Of a stretch of DNA of 33,902 nt, positions 1-7,694 are shown one piece after another. The notes beneath the pieces were generated by a model. The model made no database searches. It had not been told where the DNA came from and saw nothing but the letters and a program-made list of their open reading frames with translations. Source of the DNA: a virus. The DNA is taken from positions 1 to 33,902 of IMG/VR virus record IMGVR_UViG_3300012929_000036. One strand, written 5' to 3'. Each line of letters begins with the position of its first letter. Position 1 is the stretch's first letter. The position numbers and the translations under genes were made by a program.

Positions 1-22
1 CACCATCTCATGGAGGATACCT

Positions 23-232
23 ATGGTTAAGATAGGTTGGCAGCCGATTGAAACAGCGCCGAAAGACGGCACGCGCATCCTCACGTTTTCGCCTCGTGCT
101 CCGGAATCCGAGAAGGCACCCATCAGGATCAACGAATGGCGCGGCAGAGACTGGTGGTGCACGAACGCCGAATATTGGCCGCCAACTCATTGGATGCCAT
201 TACCAGCGCCACCGATCATACCGGCCCCATAG
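23..232 (+). CDS. DUF551-like small phage protein
   Basis: Predicted 69-residue protein of unknown function. It has the family signature of small DUF551-type phage proteins: an N-terminal W-Q-P-I-E-T-A-P-K-D-G-T stretch (residues 6-17), a Trp-rich middle, and a C-terminal P-T-H-W-M-P-L-P block (residues 54-61). The ATG is preceded by GGAGG at 14-18 region spacing typical of a Shine-Dalgarno site. It is one of few plus-strand genes, and its 3' end overlaps the convergent minus-strand gene by 17 nt. Its promoter would lie outside the window. The family is recognised with good confidence; no biochemical role is known to me. Confidence 0.8.
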   Translation: MVKIGWQPIETAPKDGTRILTFSPRAPESEKAPIRINEWRGRDWWCTNAEYWPPTHWMPLPAPPIIPAP

Positions 233-392
233 CATGGATCGCCGCCGCAACCCAGGCGGCAGCCCCCAGGATGAAGGTGAAGAAAACGGTAATCGCCCAC
301 CAATCGAACACGTCGTTGCGATACCAGTTCACGGCATCGCCGAGATGTTCGTGGTACCAGGATCGGCGAGGAAATCCGAACCATCCTCTCAT
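216..392 (-). CDS. Small single-span membrane protein
   Basis: Hypothetical 58-residue protein. The N-terminal third is aromatic and basic (W4, W12, Y13, W22, Y23), followed by one hydrophobic segment at about residues 31-53 and a short tail, so it is probably an inner-membrane protein. The ATG at 392 overlaps the stop of the upstream gene as ATGA, which suggests translational coupling and fixes the start; longer in-frame extensions run through the neighbour in another frame and look non-coding. It is the last gene of the lysis-side minus-strand cluster. A function in lysis or superinfection exclusion is only a guess from position. Confidence 0.6.
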   Translation of the reverse strand: MRGWFGFPRRSWYHEHLGDAVNWYRNDVFDWWAITVFFTFILGAAAWVAAAIHAMGPV

Positions 393-586
393 CCGAGCCC
401 GCCCTTCTCCAGGTACATCGCCACCACCTCCGGTGGCGTGGCTCCTGAGATGGCGGCTTCCCGCTCGACGATAAATGCGTCGATGAGAGCCACCACCATG
501 TCGTGCAGGTTGCCGTCGGCCAGGTTGGCGATGAGCTGGAGCTTCCCGAGCCGATCGCCGGGGAGGAAGAGCGTGAGCTGCTTCAT
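389..586 (-). CDS. Hypothetical small protein, lysis-side cluster
   Basis: Predicted 65-residue protein that I do not recognise. It begins M-K-Q-L-T-L-F-L-P-G-D and has a largely helical, acidic C-terminal half (residues 28-60) with no membrane span. A GAGAGG element sits 6 nt upstream of the ATG. Its stop overlaps the next start as ATGA, so it is probably coupled to the small membrane protein downstream. It lies between the coiled-coil protein ending at 643 and that membrane gene. The competing longer ORF in another frame is rich in Arg, Gly and His and looks like a shadow. Confidence 0.55.
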   Translation of the reverse strand: MKQLTLFLPGDRLGKLQLIANLADGNLHDMVVALIDAFIVEREAAISGATPPEVVAMYLEKGGLG

Positions 587-642
587 TCGCGCCTCTCGCG
601 GGGCGGTTCCGCGCCAGAACCAGCCCCGCTTGTCCAGTACGA

Positions 643-960
643 TCAGGGGCGCGCGTCCGCCACGACGGCATCGGCCAGCGCCTGCGTCTTGGCCTTCAGG
701 TCGGTCGAGAGCGCCGTCAGGGCCGCAGGATCTGTGCCGGCAGCAATGATGGCGTCTATCTTGGCCGCCAGGCCGTTCAACAGCGTGATCGCCGAATCGA
801 TCCCGGCATCGGATGCGGCAACAGCTGCCTGCAAGTCTGCGAGTTCACCAGCCATGGTTGTAACCTTTCCAGCAAGAGTTTGAAGCGCCAATAGAATCCG
901 ATCCAGCTTGCGCTCGGTGGCGGGATCGGTAGGAAAATGAACGTCAACGTCGATCTTCAT
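643..960 (-). CDS. Helical coiled-coil phage protein
   Basis: Predicted 105-residue protein starting M-K-I-D-V-D-V-H-F-P. After a short beta-like N terminus it is almost entirely Ala/Leu-rich amphipathic helix (about residues 18-105) with heptad-like spacing, as in apolipoprotein-like or trimeric coiled-coil phage proteins. There is no signal peptide or membrane span. The ATG at 960 overlaps the stop of the preceding membrane-protein gene as ATGA, which supports this start over the longer upstream reading frame (whose extra N terminus is a shadow of the membrane gene). The role is unknown; position puts it at the distal end of the lysis module. Confidence 0.65.
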   Translation of the reverse strand: MKIDVDVHFPTDPATERKLDRILLALQTLAGKVTTMAGELADLQAAVAASDAGIDSAITLLNGLAAKIDAIIAAGTDPAALTALSTDLKAKTQALADAVVADARP

Positions 961-1154
961 GCTGGCGATCTCCAATGGAAGTCCAGCGGCCCCATGCCCA
1001 GGAACATGTTTAAGAGGACCAGGATGAAGATCACGATAATGATCACCAGCGCGATCGTCTTGAACGGATCGGGGATCGGCAGCAGCGTGAACAGGTAGTA
1101 GATCAGGCCGCCGATGAGGCAGAGGATTAGCAGGTTGATGAGCAACCCAATCAT
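957..1154 (-). CDS. Two-span membrane protein, Thivi_2564-like
   Basis: Predicted 65-residue very hydrophobic protein with two membrane segments (about residues 2-23 and 30-52) separated by a short L-P-I-P-D-P-F loop. This resembles the Thivi_2564 family of small bacterial and phage membrane proteins. The start at 1154 overlaps the stop of the lipoprotein gene upstream as ATGA, with AGGA about 9 nt before it. Because it follows holin, spanin-like and lipoprotein genes, it could be an auxiliary holin or antiholin, but that is inference from context. No catalytic residues are visible. Confidence 0.7.
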   Translation of the reverse strand: MIGLLINLLILCLIGGLIYYLFTLLPIPDPFKTIALVIIIVIFILVLLNMFLGMGPLDFHWRSPA

Positions 1155-1408
1155 GGGGTCGGTTCCTTCGGGCAATCCTTGTTGCAGACGCACTCATAGG
1201 CGCCGTTGTGAGCGTCCACGCCAGCTTCAGTGCGCGCATCGTTCGTGCCATAGATCGTGATCGGCTGCGCCAACGCGGAGGAGCACAGCAGCCGATCCGA
1301 AACGTCGCTACGGCTTGCGGTATTTGCTTCGCACGCGGCTAGACCACTCGCTATCAAACTGCATGCCAGCGGCGCCCTTAGCCGCGTCGTCCACCATGCC
1401 GGAAACAT
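1151..1408 (-). CDS. Putative o-spanin (Rz1-like) lipoprotein
   Basis: Predicted 85-residue protein with a lipoprotein-type N terminus: Arg at 9 and 11, a hydrophobic stretch, and a lipobox L-A-A-C at residues 23-26. The mature part contains A-Q-P-I followed by D-x-x-T and A-H-N (about residues 47-68), a spacing I associate with Rz1-like outer-membrane spanin subunits of alphaproteobacterial phages, plus three Cys near the C terminus. It starts inside the upstream gene (100-nt overlap in another frame), the classical Rz/Rz1 arrangement, and ends in an ATGA overlap with the next gene. Function would be fusing inner and outer membranes at lysis. Moderate confidence. Confidence 0.55.
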   Translation of the reverse strand: MFPAWWTTRLRAPLACSLIASGLAACEANTASRSDVSDRLLCSSALAQPITIYGTNDARTEAGVDAHNGAYECVCNKDCPKEPTP

Positions 1409-1529
1409 GCGTTACCCCGTCTACGATCGCCTCAGCCTTGCCAGCATCGATGAGCTGCTTATCCTTCAGATAGCCGGCGATAATGTTCACTAGCTTCAGG
1501 AGTGCGGCGGCGGCCGAGAGCCAGCCCAT
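1308..1529 (-). CDS. Putative i-spanin-like small protein
   Basis: Predicted 73-residue protein. The N terminus (residues 2-20) is a hydrophobic anchor, followed by a charged helix containing K-D-K-Q-L-I-D-A-G-K-A-E-A and a basic C-terminal tail. This resembles short Rz-like proteins found after holins in alphaproteobacterial phages: an N-terminal anchor and periplasmic helix that would pair with the lipoprotein encoded in the overlapping frame. The ATG immediately follows the holin stop codon. It is shorter than classical Rz, so the spanin role is inferred from gene order and overall shape rather than from a diagnostic motif. Confidence 0.6.
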   Translation of the reverse strand: MGWLSAAAALLKLVNIIAGYLKDKQLIDAGKAEAIVDGVTHVSGMVDDAAKGAAGMQFDSEWSSRVRSKYRKP

Positions 1530-1709
1530 CTACTTCGCAGGCGCCGCGATCATCTGGGAACGATGCAGATAGCCCCAGATGGCCGCCCCGATGGCGACGA
1601 TGCCCGCCACGATGGTTTCCCACTGCGTCTGCGTGGCTACGCCATTGGCGACCACGAAGCCGCTGCCGGCGAGCAGAACGGTGCGAACGATACCGAGAAT
1701 CTGATCCAT
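1530..1709 (-). CDS. Putative holin
   Basis: Predicted 59-residue protein with two hydrophobic segments (about residues 6-22 and 32-49), the second ending I-W-G-Y-L-H, then a short polar C terminus. The M-D-x-I-x-x-I-V-R-x-V-L start and the A-I-W-G motif resemble small phage holins of the Pam3-gp28 kind. AGGAG lies 6 nt before the ATG. It sits directly between endolysin and spanin-like genes, as expected for a holin that releases the endolysin through the cytoplasmic membrane. The endolysin here has no signal peptide, which fits a need for a holin. Confidence 0.8.
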   Translation of the reverse strand: MDQILGIVRTVLLAGSGFVVANGVATQTQWETIVAGIVAIGAAIWGYLHRSQMIAAPAK

Positions 1710-1717
1710 GAAGTCTC

Positions 1718-2140
1718 CTAAGCGAGGGCCATATCCACAGCACGCTTGATCATCGTGCCTTGATATGGATTCTGGCCGTTCTCGTGCCGCACGATTGCGG
1801 CGACGAGCGATACAAGCCTGTTCCGATTGGCGACGAAGTCAACGTGCTCGTCGGGGCTGATGCCGATGTCATGGGCGACCGCCTCGGCATAGGACGCCGT
1901 GTCGTTTTCGGTCGGCGGCGCCCAGCGATCGATAATCTTCCGCACCGTATCCAGGCCACACTTGCGCTGGTATTTCAGCACGATTTTGGCGATGGCGCGG
2001 AGGCCATAGACCGGCTCTGTGAACACAAAGAACGACGGGTCATCCTGATTGTCCGACAGCCCAAGCCAATCATCGGCCGACTTGCGGATATTTCCTGGAT
2101 TTCGATTCCTAACGCCGCGAGGGGTCACGGTCACCACCAT
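1718..2140 (-). CDS. Endolysin / virion-type muramidase
   Basis: Predicted 140-residue peptidoglycan hydrolase. Residues 8-19 read R-G-V-R-N-R-N-P-G-N-I-R, the hallmark of a lysozyme-like family (often annotated as structural protein P5-type transglycosylase), followed by F-x-x-F (38-41), Y-G-L-R-A (45-49), R-W-A-P-P-T-E-N (72-79) and H-E-N-G (119-122). No signal peptide or cell-wall-binding domain is present. I place the start at the ATG at 2140; it overlaps the upstream coiled-coil gene by 10 nt and has no strong ribosome-binding site, so coupling is likely. The next gene is the holin. Function in host lysis is well supported. Confidence 0.88.
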   Translation of the reverse strand: MVVTVTPRGVRNRNPGNIRKSADDWLGLSDNQDDPSFFVFTEPVYGLRAIAKIVLKYQRKCGLDTVRKIIDRWAPPTENDTASYAEAVAHDIGISPDEHVDFVANRNRLVSLVAAIVRHENGQNPYQGTMIKRAVDMALA

Positions 2141-2544
2141 CCGATCGCTTTGGTTAATGCTGCGCCACAAACGCTCAAAAGAACAGCGATGAGGCCCAGA
2201 AGGGATGCCCTCTCGGTCTTTCGTGACGTCCGCTCGATTTCCGTGATGGAGCCGCGATTTTCGGCATGGAAGCCGTCCAGTTTGAGCCCAAAAGCCCTGA
2301 CGGCGCCGATGAAATCCGCTTTCAAGTCGGTGATCTCGGCACGCAAATCATCGCGCATGCTTGAAAGAGTTAACGCCATCTCGGCGCGGAAGTCGTGCCG
2401 CTGCTCGGTGGCCTGGCGACGCTCTTCCTTGCAGTCTTCTTCGTGACGGGTCATGCGCGCGTCCAGCTTGTCGAGCAGTTCGCGGCTGGCGGCGGCCATT
2501 TCAAGGGCACGCGAATCCAGCGCTCGTTGGGCGGCTTCGTTCAT
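2131..2544 (-). CDS. Coiled-coil protein with C-terminal membrane anchor
   Basis: Predicted 137-residue protein: a long charged helix rich in Glu, Arg and Lys (about residues 1-95, heptad-like) followed by one hydrophobic segment near the C terminus (about 115-133) ending in W-W. This layout is like XhlA-type or other phage lysis-associated membrane proteins, but I cannot assign a family. The ATG at 2544 has GGGG about 5 nt upstream; a GTG or ATG slightly upstream is less likely. It is the first gene of the lysis cluster, and a candidate promoter lies about 60 nt upstream. The role is inferred from position only. Confidence 0.65.
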   Translation of the reverse strand: MNEAAQRALDSRALEMAAASRELLDKLDARMTRHEEDCKEERRQATEQRHDFRAEMALTLSSMRDDLRAEITDLKADFIGAVRAFGLKLDGFHAENRGSITEIERTSRKTERASLLGLIAVLLSVCGAALTKAIGWW

Positions 2545-2604
2545 ACAACCCCGCACGCGGAATAGGCTACAAGTCTAAATGCACAAACGAAACCGAATGG
2601 CCGG

Positions 2605-2613
2605 ACTATAGCA
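2605..2613 (-). promoter_or_regulatory. Candidate extended -10 promoter for the lysis module
   Basis: On the minus strand the sequence reads TGC-TATAGT, an extended -10 element with five of six matches to TATAAT. It lies about 60 nt upstream of the first lysis-cluster gene and within a relatively AT-rich gap (2545-2783) after the ejection-protein gene. No good -35 hexamer is present at the right distance, which is tolerated by extended -10 promoters. This is a pattern call only. Confidence 0.35.
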
Positions 2614-2691
2614 GAAACGAGGGCCGAAGATATGACGGAGTTCGCGATTTGGGCGGCTTGCGTATAAGGCTGTGGAGGGCCAGATTTGGTA

Positions 2692-2899
2692 CATGTGGAT
2701 CATTTATACATTCGCCATCGGGGTAGGATTCGGCTTCGCCTTCGGCATCGATTGGCAACGGGCCGGTGCGACCTCGAAACTCATTACTGTTGGTAGAGTC
2801 CTAGCCCACCGAGTTGCCCCAAAATGGCGGCGGCTTTCTTCGTCCCAGGAGCGACCGTTCGAAGTTCGACGAGCTGATGGAGCAAGTCCGGATCCTTGA
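2692..2899 (+). CDS. Possible small plus-strand membrane protein (weak)
   Basis: A 68-residue reading frame in the gap before the lysis cluster, overlapping the 3' end of the large ejection-protein gene by about 116 nt. Residues 1-20 form a Gly/Phe-rich hydrophobic segment (F-A-I-G-V-G-F-G-F-A-F-G), followed by a basic stretch, as in many tiny phage membrane proteins. A GGAGG occurs about 14 nt before the ATG, too far to be convincing, and the last third is a shadow of the opposite gene. It may be real up to the hydrophobic part or entirely spurious. Confidence 0.22.
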
Positions 2900-5543
2900 T
2901 GGCTTCGTAAACCATCCGCTCCACTTTCTGCTGTCGCAGCTTCATGATCTGCCGCCCCGCATAGGGGCCATGCGCCAGCGGTCCTGTGATCCCGCGGTAG
3001 ACCGTCAAGAGGCTGTCAAGCATCGTCCCCCTGCCCTGACCAGCGATGACGGCCGTCCCGGAACTGCCGACAGTAATCGGCTTGCGCTGTGACATTTCGA
3101 CGGCATCGCGCAACAGATTCATGTCCTTCACATACTGAGGTCCGAACAACATCTTCAGTTTTGTGTCGTTCGCCTCTATGTAGGCGTCCACCTTGGGAAA
3201 CGAGAGTGCTCTTTCCTTCGTCGCAGGATCATATCCCGTGATCTTCGGTCCCATGTCTTCGATCACCGCGCCACGAAGAGCAGCCTTCGACGTATCGGGA
3301 GCGATGACCATGAACTGCGCGAGTTCGCCATCGGAGCCTTCAGCCCATAGCCGCTGAAATACCTTCTGCGGCTCCATGCTCGTCAGTTTGCCGCCGAATG
3401 ACTCCTTGATCTTCGCCTCGACAGTATTCTGTTCGGCGGCTGCCTTCTGAAACCCTAACTCTGCCGTGTTGGCATTGCTCAACAGTTTGAAATCCGTCGG
3501 GCTGAAGTACGGTTTCGCCATGTCGCCGTACTTTTGCATCCATTCCGCATGGCGAGCCGCATCCACGCGCCCCTGGACAAGAACTTTCTGGCGGTAGTCG
3601 TTGAAAATCGCGGTTCGGAATGCCGCCTTCGCCTCGGGGCTCTTGTCGAGCAGATAGGCCGTCTGGTCCGCCAACTCGCGGTCACCGCTTTCGAACACCT
3701 GTTTGAAGACTTCGCTCGGCCGCGACACTACGGCATCATGAACTGTACTGTTCAACAGCCCGATCTGCGATTTGTATTGTGCCTTAAAGGCGTCGTAGGC
3801 GGCGGCACCAGGAGTGCCCGCCAGCGATTGATTAATATCGCTTTCTAGAGCAGCAGCGAGACGATTATAAGTTGCTGCGTCGGGAGCAGTCGTCGACTGA
3901 TCTTTTGTCGCCTTCCGCGCCAATTTCTTGAGCGTCGAAACGGCATCCCATGCTTGCTGGAAAGTCCACTTGGTATTGGGGTCAAAGATAGCAGATGGCG
4001 TTCCCGGAGTCCCAGGCGTGAAAGTCGTAATCCGCGTTCCCGGCCGCGTTCCCAACTTCACGACCTTGCTGGATGGAGTGCCGCCGAATGATGATGGTCC
4101 CACCACCGTTTTCTTGTCAGTCTGCAACCCCGAGAAGATCGCATCCCTGGTTTCCTGACTGAATGTCTTCGCGGTATCTGACAAATTTGTATTCGCTATC
4201 GGCAAGCCACTTGTGGCTGCATCGACCTTGCCAGCCTCCTGTGAAGCCCATTCCTTAAATGCATCCTGCTCCCCAAGCAGCGTATTCGTGACGCGGCTAC
4301 CGGCGACAGTCGGCGATCCCTGCGGCAACGCGCCAACCGCTGATTGTGCGCCGATATCAGCCTGCTGGGTTTGCGCCCCATAGCGTGCCTGCGTCTGCTG
4401 CTGCGGCAAAACGAGTTCGTTCTGAATCTGCGTCCCGGCCCCGTACCGGCTAGTCGGCGCCCCCTGCGGCTGATCGATCGCCTGCTTGAAGCCTCCGAGC
4501 GCCTGCTGTTGCTGCCGCCGCGCATTCAGCATCTCGGTCTGCCGAATGCCTGGCGTGCGATACTCCATCTCGGCGACATTCAGGAGCGGTTGGTCGCCCG
4601 TCGCCTGGGCGAGATTGTATTTCAACGGCGGCCCGCGTCCGGTCTTGTTGATCTGCGATTCGATATCCTTCGCCGCCTGTTGTCCGCCGGCATAGGCAGC
4701 CTCGTGAACCGGCGTGAAAACGCGCCCCTTAATGAAATTCGCAATGACCTTGACGGACCTTGCGGCGACAGATAGGGCGGCACCCCCGGCGATCGTCAGG
4801 CCCGCCGCGATGCCAGCTGCTTTGGCGATGTCCTCATCCGACATGCCTTCATTGACGCCCATCTCGCGTCCGATCGCAAGGCGGGCGGCTTCGGTGGCGA
4901 ATGCCGCCGCTCCGCCGGCAGCCGCCGTTCCTACGCCGCCCGTGAACGCCGCCGCGCCCGTGGTGATCGCGCCCTCCAATCCCATCTGGCCGATCATGGC
5001 GGCATTGCGCTTGAAATCTCCAACATCCGGACCAAGCGCATTGACGAGGGCGAAGCGTTTCGACGCTGGATCATAGTATTCCAGTTCGCCTGTCTTAGGC
5101 CCCGTTCGGACGGCGATATGTTGGCGCTCGATGGGCGGAGCGCCCTTGTTGGCATCTAAAGTCAGTTCGTTGGAGAGATATTTTTGGGCGCTGGGAGAAT
5201 TCATGTCATAGGCGAATGAAAGTCCCCATTGACCGACCGGAGCCGCTTTGTCCGAGATCACGCCGGCTGCGGCGGCTTTCGTTGCAGCCTCCGACGGCTG
5301 CACACGGAACCCACGCGGCGCAAAGGTGGCTTGAGGAGTTGGCAGAGGAGATTCATCGATCGGCGTGTACGGTCCCGGCGCTTGCTGCGGTTGGGATTGC
5401 TGGCCAAGATTCGCAGCCTTGAAACTCTCCGGCGTCCAACCCTTGCTTTTCAAATAGCCGTCGATGTCATCGGGCGGCGCATTCTGCTGCATCATCTTGC
5501 GGACGTTCTGTTGCAAGATCGGTAGTTGCGTGAATTCGCTCAT
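2784..5543 (-). CDS. Large internal virion / DNA ejection protein
   Basis: Predicted 919-residue protein, the largest in the window. The N-terminal region is Gln/Pro-rich, then there is a Gly/Ala-rich hydrophobic zone (about residues 180-270, with repeated A-A-G-G patterns) that could insert into membrane, followed by a long Gln/Ala-rich helical body to about 915. Size, composition and position after two other Gln/Ala-rich virion proteins match podovirus internal (ejection) proteins that leave the capsid with the DNA and form a channel across the envelope. The ATG overlaps the preceding stop as ATGA. No lytic transglycosylase motif is evident to me. Exact family unassigned. Confidence 0.7.
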   Translation of the reverse strand: MSEFTQLPILQQNVRKMMQQNAPPDDIDGYLKSKGWTPESFKAANLGQQSQPQQAPGPYTPIDESPLPTPQATFAPRGFRVQPSEAATKAAAAGVISDKAAPVGQWGLSFAYDMNSPSAQKYLSNELTLDANKGAPPIERQHIAVRTGPKTGELEYYDPASKRFALVNALGPDVGDFKRNAAMIGQMGLEGAITTGAAAFTGGVGTAAAGGAAAFATEAARLAIGREMGVNEGMSDEDIAKAAGIAAGLTIAGGAALSVAARSVKVIANFIKGRVFTPVHEAAYAGGQQAAKDIESQINKTGRGPPLKYNLAQATGDQPLLNVAEMEYRTPGIRQTEMLNARRQQQQALGGFKQAIDQPQGAPTSRYGAGTQIQNELVLPQQQTQARYGAQTQQADIGAQSAVGALPQGSPTVAGSRVTNTLLGEQDAFKEWASQEAGKVDAATSGLPIANTNLSDTAKTFSQETRDAIFSGLQTDKKTVVGPSSFGGTPSSKVVKLGTRPGTRITTFTPGTPGTPSAIFDPNTKWTFQQAWDAVSTLKKLARKATKDQSTTAPDAATYNRLAAALESDINQSLAGTPGAAAYDAFKAQYKSQIGLLNSTVHDAVVSRPSEVFKQVFESGDRELADQTAYLLDKSPEAKAAFRTAIFNDYRQKVLVQGRVDAARHAEWMQKYGDMAKPYFSPTDFKLLSNANTAELGFQKAAAEQNTVEAKIKESFGGKLTSMEPQKVFQRLWAEGSDGELAQFMVIAPDTSKAALRGAVIEDMGPKITGYDPATKERALSFPKVDAYIEANDTKLKMLFGPQYVKDMNLLRDAVEMSQRKPITVGSSGTAVIAGQGRGTMLDSLLTVYRGITGPLAHGPYAGRQIMKLRQQKVERMVYEAIKDPDLLHQLVELRTVAPGTKKAAAILGQLGGLGLYQQ

Positions 5544-6862
5544 GGCAGCGGTGCCAACCCGTAGCGTGACTCATAGTCGTTGCCGGGTGCCGTCTGTGCC
5601 TGTCCCTGCGGCTGTCCAATGAGCGGCATCCCGCGCATCTGGCTTTCGATCTTCAGATTAGATTGAAGATTCCCGACGATTGAATCGAGAGCCGCCGCCA
5701 TCTGCCGGGGATCGGCGAGAACATCAGCACTACCGATCTGTGCGAGCGCCTTACGTACATCCTGTTCTGTCACGCGCGTTCCGTTCTGCGCGAGAGCGAT
5801 GGAATAGGCCAAGCCCAGAATATCGCTTTGCAATGCAGCGCTTGATGCGCCTGCGCTGCTGGTATTGATACCATAGGTCGCAGGGTCAAGCAGCTTCGTA
5901 TCAGCACCGAGCGCTTGTGCAGCTTGCTTTGCTTGGGCACCCGCACCGGCGATTGTCTGCGTGAGCCATCCCGTACCACCAATTGGCGTCCCCGATGTAA
6001 GTTGCCCCTTGATTTTGTCGGCAAGCGAGTTGACTTGCGCGGCTGCGATCTGGCGGTTCTGGAATTCCAGCGCGGTCTTGTTCGTCAGCGACTCGCTCGC
6101 GGCTGGTGGTACGCCTGGCAGTCCAGCAGCCTTCGGTTGATACGAAATACCTGTGGGAGAGTTCGGATCGGCACTCTGCACCAAATCTTGTTTAACCGCC
6201 TGCGGCGTCACGCCATAGTCCTGGAGAAACTGTAGAGTCGGGCGGCCTGGCTTATCAGGATTCGCCGTGTTCCAAGCATCGACAGCCAACTTGAGCCGCG
6301 TCTGAATCTCTGTCGGCTGCTGGGGCTGCGGATACGCGATGTAGTTTTCCTTCTTCTTAGCCGCGTCGAAATCGGCCTGCGAAATCCGCCCTGCCTTCAG
6401 ATCGGCCTCCAGGTTCCCGATCGTGCTGTACGGCTTCTGCGGCGTCAGTTGGTTCTCGATCAGCTTTTCCCCGATGTTCGGATACGCCGTCGCCACGTCC
6501 GGCGTGAGGCCGGGGTACTGGCCGCTGCCGGCGAGCTTCGCCATAGCTGCCGCTTGCGCCTGCTGCTGTTCGTATTCGCGCTGTTGACGAGCGTGCGCCT
6601 CTTCGTATTCCTTCATCCGCAACTGAATCTGCGCATCGTCCAGGGCCGTTGCGCGACCCTGCTGCGCCAACTGGTTTCCGAGATACATGCCTTGGCCGAC
6701 ACCCTGTTGCCAATTGGGGGCGGAAAGAAGGCCAGTTCCGATACCCATCAGCATGTTGCTGAATTGCGCGTTGCGCAGGACAGCCGGGTCGACGCCCCAT
6801 GGGCCAGTCCCGAAACCGCCAGGAGACTGCTGCGTCGCGGCGGTGTCGTATGGCGCTACCAT
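5540..6862 (-). CDS. Internal virion / ejection protein
   Basis: Predicted 440-residue protein, Gln/Ala-rich and largely helical, with a predicted coiled coil rich in Q-Q-A-Q and E-Y-E around residues 75-115 and no membrane span except a Gly-rich patch near residues 35-50. It precedes the 919-residue ejection protein with an ATGA overlap and follows a Gly/Ser/Gln-rich 275-residue protein, a trio resembling the ejection proteins of podoviruses. I choose the ATG at 6862, 4 nt after the upstream stop; a TTG-started extension to 6934 would overlap the neighbour. Function is inferred from context and composition. Confidence 0.65.
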   Translation of the reverse strand: MVAPYDTAATQQSPGGFGTGPWGVDPAVLRNAQFSNMLMGIGTGLLSAPNWQQGVGQGMYLGNQLAQQGRATALDDAQIQLRMKEYEEAHARQQREYEQQQAQAAAMAKLAGSGQYPGLTPDVATAYPNIGEKLIENQLTPQKPYSTIGNLEADLKAGRISQADFDAAKKKENYIAYPQPQQPTEIQTRLKLAVDAWNTANPDKPGRPTLQFLQDYGVTPQAVKQDLVQSADPNSPTGISYQPKAAGLPGVPPAASESLTNKTALEFQNRQIAAAQVNSLADKIKGQLTSGTPIGGTGWLTQTIAGAGAQAKQAAQALGADTKLLDPATYGINTSSAGASSAALQSDILGLAYSIALAQNGTRVTEQDVRKALAQIGSADVLADPRQMAAALDSIVGNLQSNLKIESQMRGMPLIGQPQGQAQTAPGNDYESRYGLAPLP

Positions 6863-6866
6863 GACA

Positions 6867-7694
6867 TCACGCGAACGGTTGCCAGCCCATTTGGCCGGCG
6901 GCCCCCAATGCGGAGAACAATCCACCAGCGGCAAGCTGAGGCCAGCCGGCCTGAGGAGCCTGTGATTGGCTCATCTGAGTGCTGCCAGGAGCGCCGTAAA
7001 TCAGGCTGGCGTATTGATTGAGCTTGTCGATTGGTGCTTGCTGACCAAAGTTCCAGCGTGCCACGAGGTCGTTGATATTTTGCTGGTTCATGCCTTGGCG
7101 TGTGTCGCCGACTTGGCCTATCTGTCCGATGTTGCCATAGTCCAGGGACGCCTGCTGACCGGCATAGCCCGGAGCCGCCTGAGCCGCTCCCAACTGGTTC
7201 TGCCGCTCCTGGGCATATTGGTTGAAGGCGTAGGGCGCGAGCGCTTCGGTGCCGCGACTCACCAACGCCTGGGCCTCCGAGCCGCTGCCGAATCTCCCGG
7301 CAAGCTCCGCCTGTCCCTGCACCTGTGGCAGGATGCGGGACATGACGGACTGGCTCACGTTGTCCAAGTAAGGGTTGCCCTGCGCCGTGTAGTCACCCTG
7401 GATGGTTTTCTGGAGTTGGTCGGCGCCAGCCTGAGGAAGCGGGTTCGTCATGTTGGACTGCGCGGCATTCAGCGTAGCCTGCTGAGCCTGTGTTTGCTCG
7501 GGCGTGAAGCCAGCGACCGTCGAGCTCGGATAGTACTGCGGATTGCTGGAGAGATAGGACGCTTGGGCCTCCGGCAGCAGTCCAGCAATGGCCGGTTTGT
7601 TGCCGCTCGCCGCTTGACCGATAATATAGGGTTTTGCATAGCTTGGCGGTCCAGAAGTCTGGACCGAACTGCCTTGACTGCCTCCGCCGCCCAT
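6867..7694 (-). CDS. Gln/Gly-rich virion protein (ejection-cluster)
   Basis: Predicted 275-residue protein starting M-G-G-G-G-S-Q-G-S-S. Such Gly-rich starts followed by S-G-P-P-x-Y/W are common in a family of podovirus-like virion proteins located beside ejection proteins. The body is Ala/Gln-rich with N-P-Y-L-D-N and Y-A-Q-E-R-Q-N-Q-L-G-A-A motifs (about residues 110-175), and the C terminus is Gly/Ala-rich and mildly hydrophobic. Its ATG shares one base with the upstream stop (TGATG). Probably packaged in the virion; a role in DNA ejection or tail assembly cannot be separated from sequence alone. Confidence 0.65.
   Translation of the reverse strand: MGGGGSQGSSVQTSGPPSYAKPYIIGQAASGNKPAIAGLLPEAQASYLSSNPQYYPSSTVAGFTPEQTQAQQATLNAAQSNMTNPLPQAGADQLQKTIQGDYTAQGNPYLDNVSQSVMSRILPQVQGQAELAGRFGSGSEAQALVSRGTEALAPYAFNQYAQERQNQLGAAQAAPGYAGQQASLDYGNIGQIGQVGDTRQGMNQQNINDLVARWNFGQQAPIDKLNQYASLIYGAPGSTQMSQSQAPQAGWPQLAAGGLFSALGAAGQMGWQPFA

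Noticed and set aside
48-749. Plus-strand ORF of 233 aa at the left edge
   Set aside because: Arg/Pro/Ser-rich, out of frame with the DUF551-like gene and antisense to small minus-strand genes with ATGA overlaps.
1459-1743. Minus-strand ORF of 94 aa over the holin
   Set aside because: Arg/Gly/His-rich; the 59-residue holin in the other frame has two membrane spans and a perfect ribosome site.
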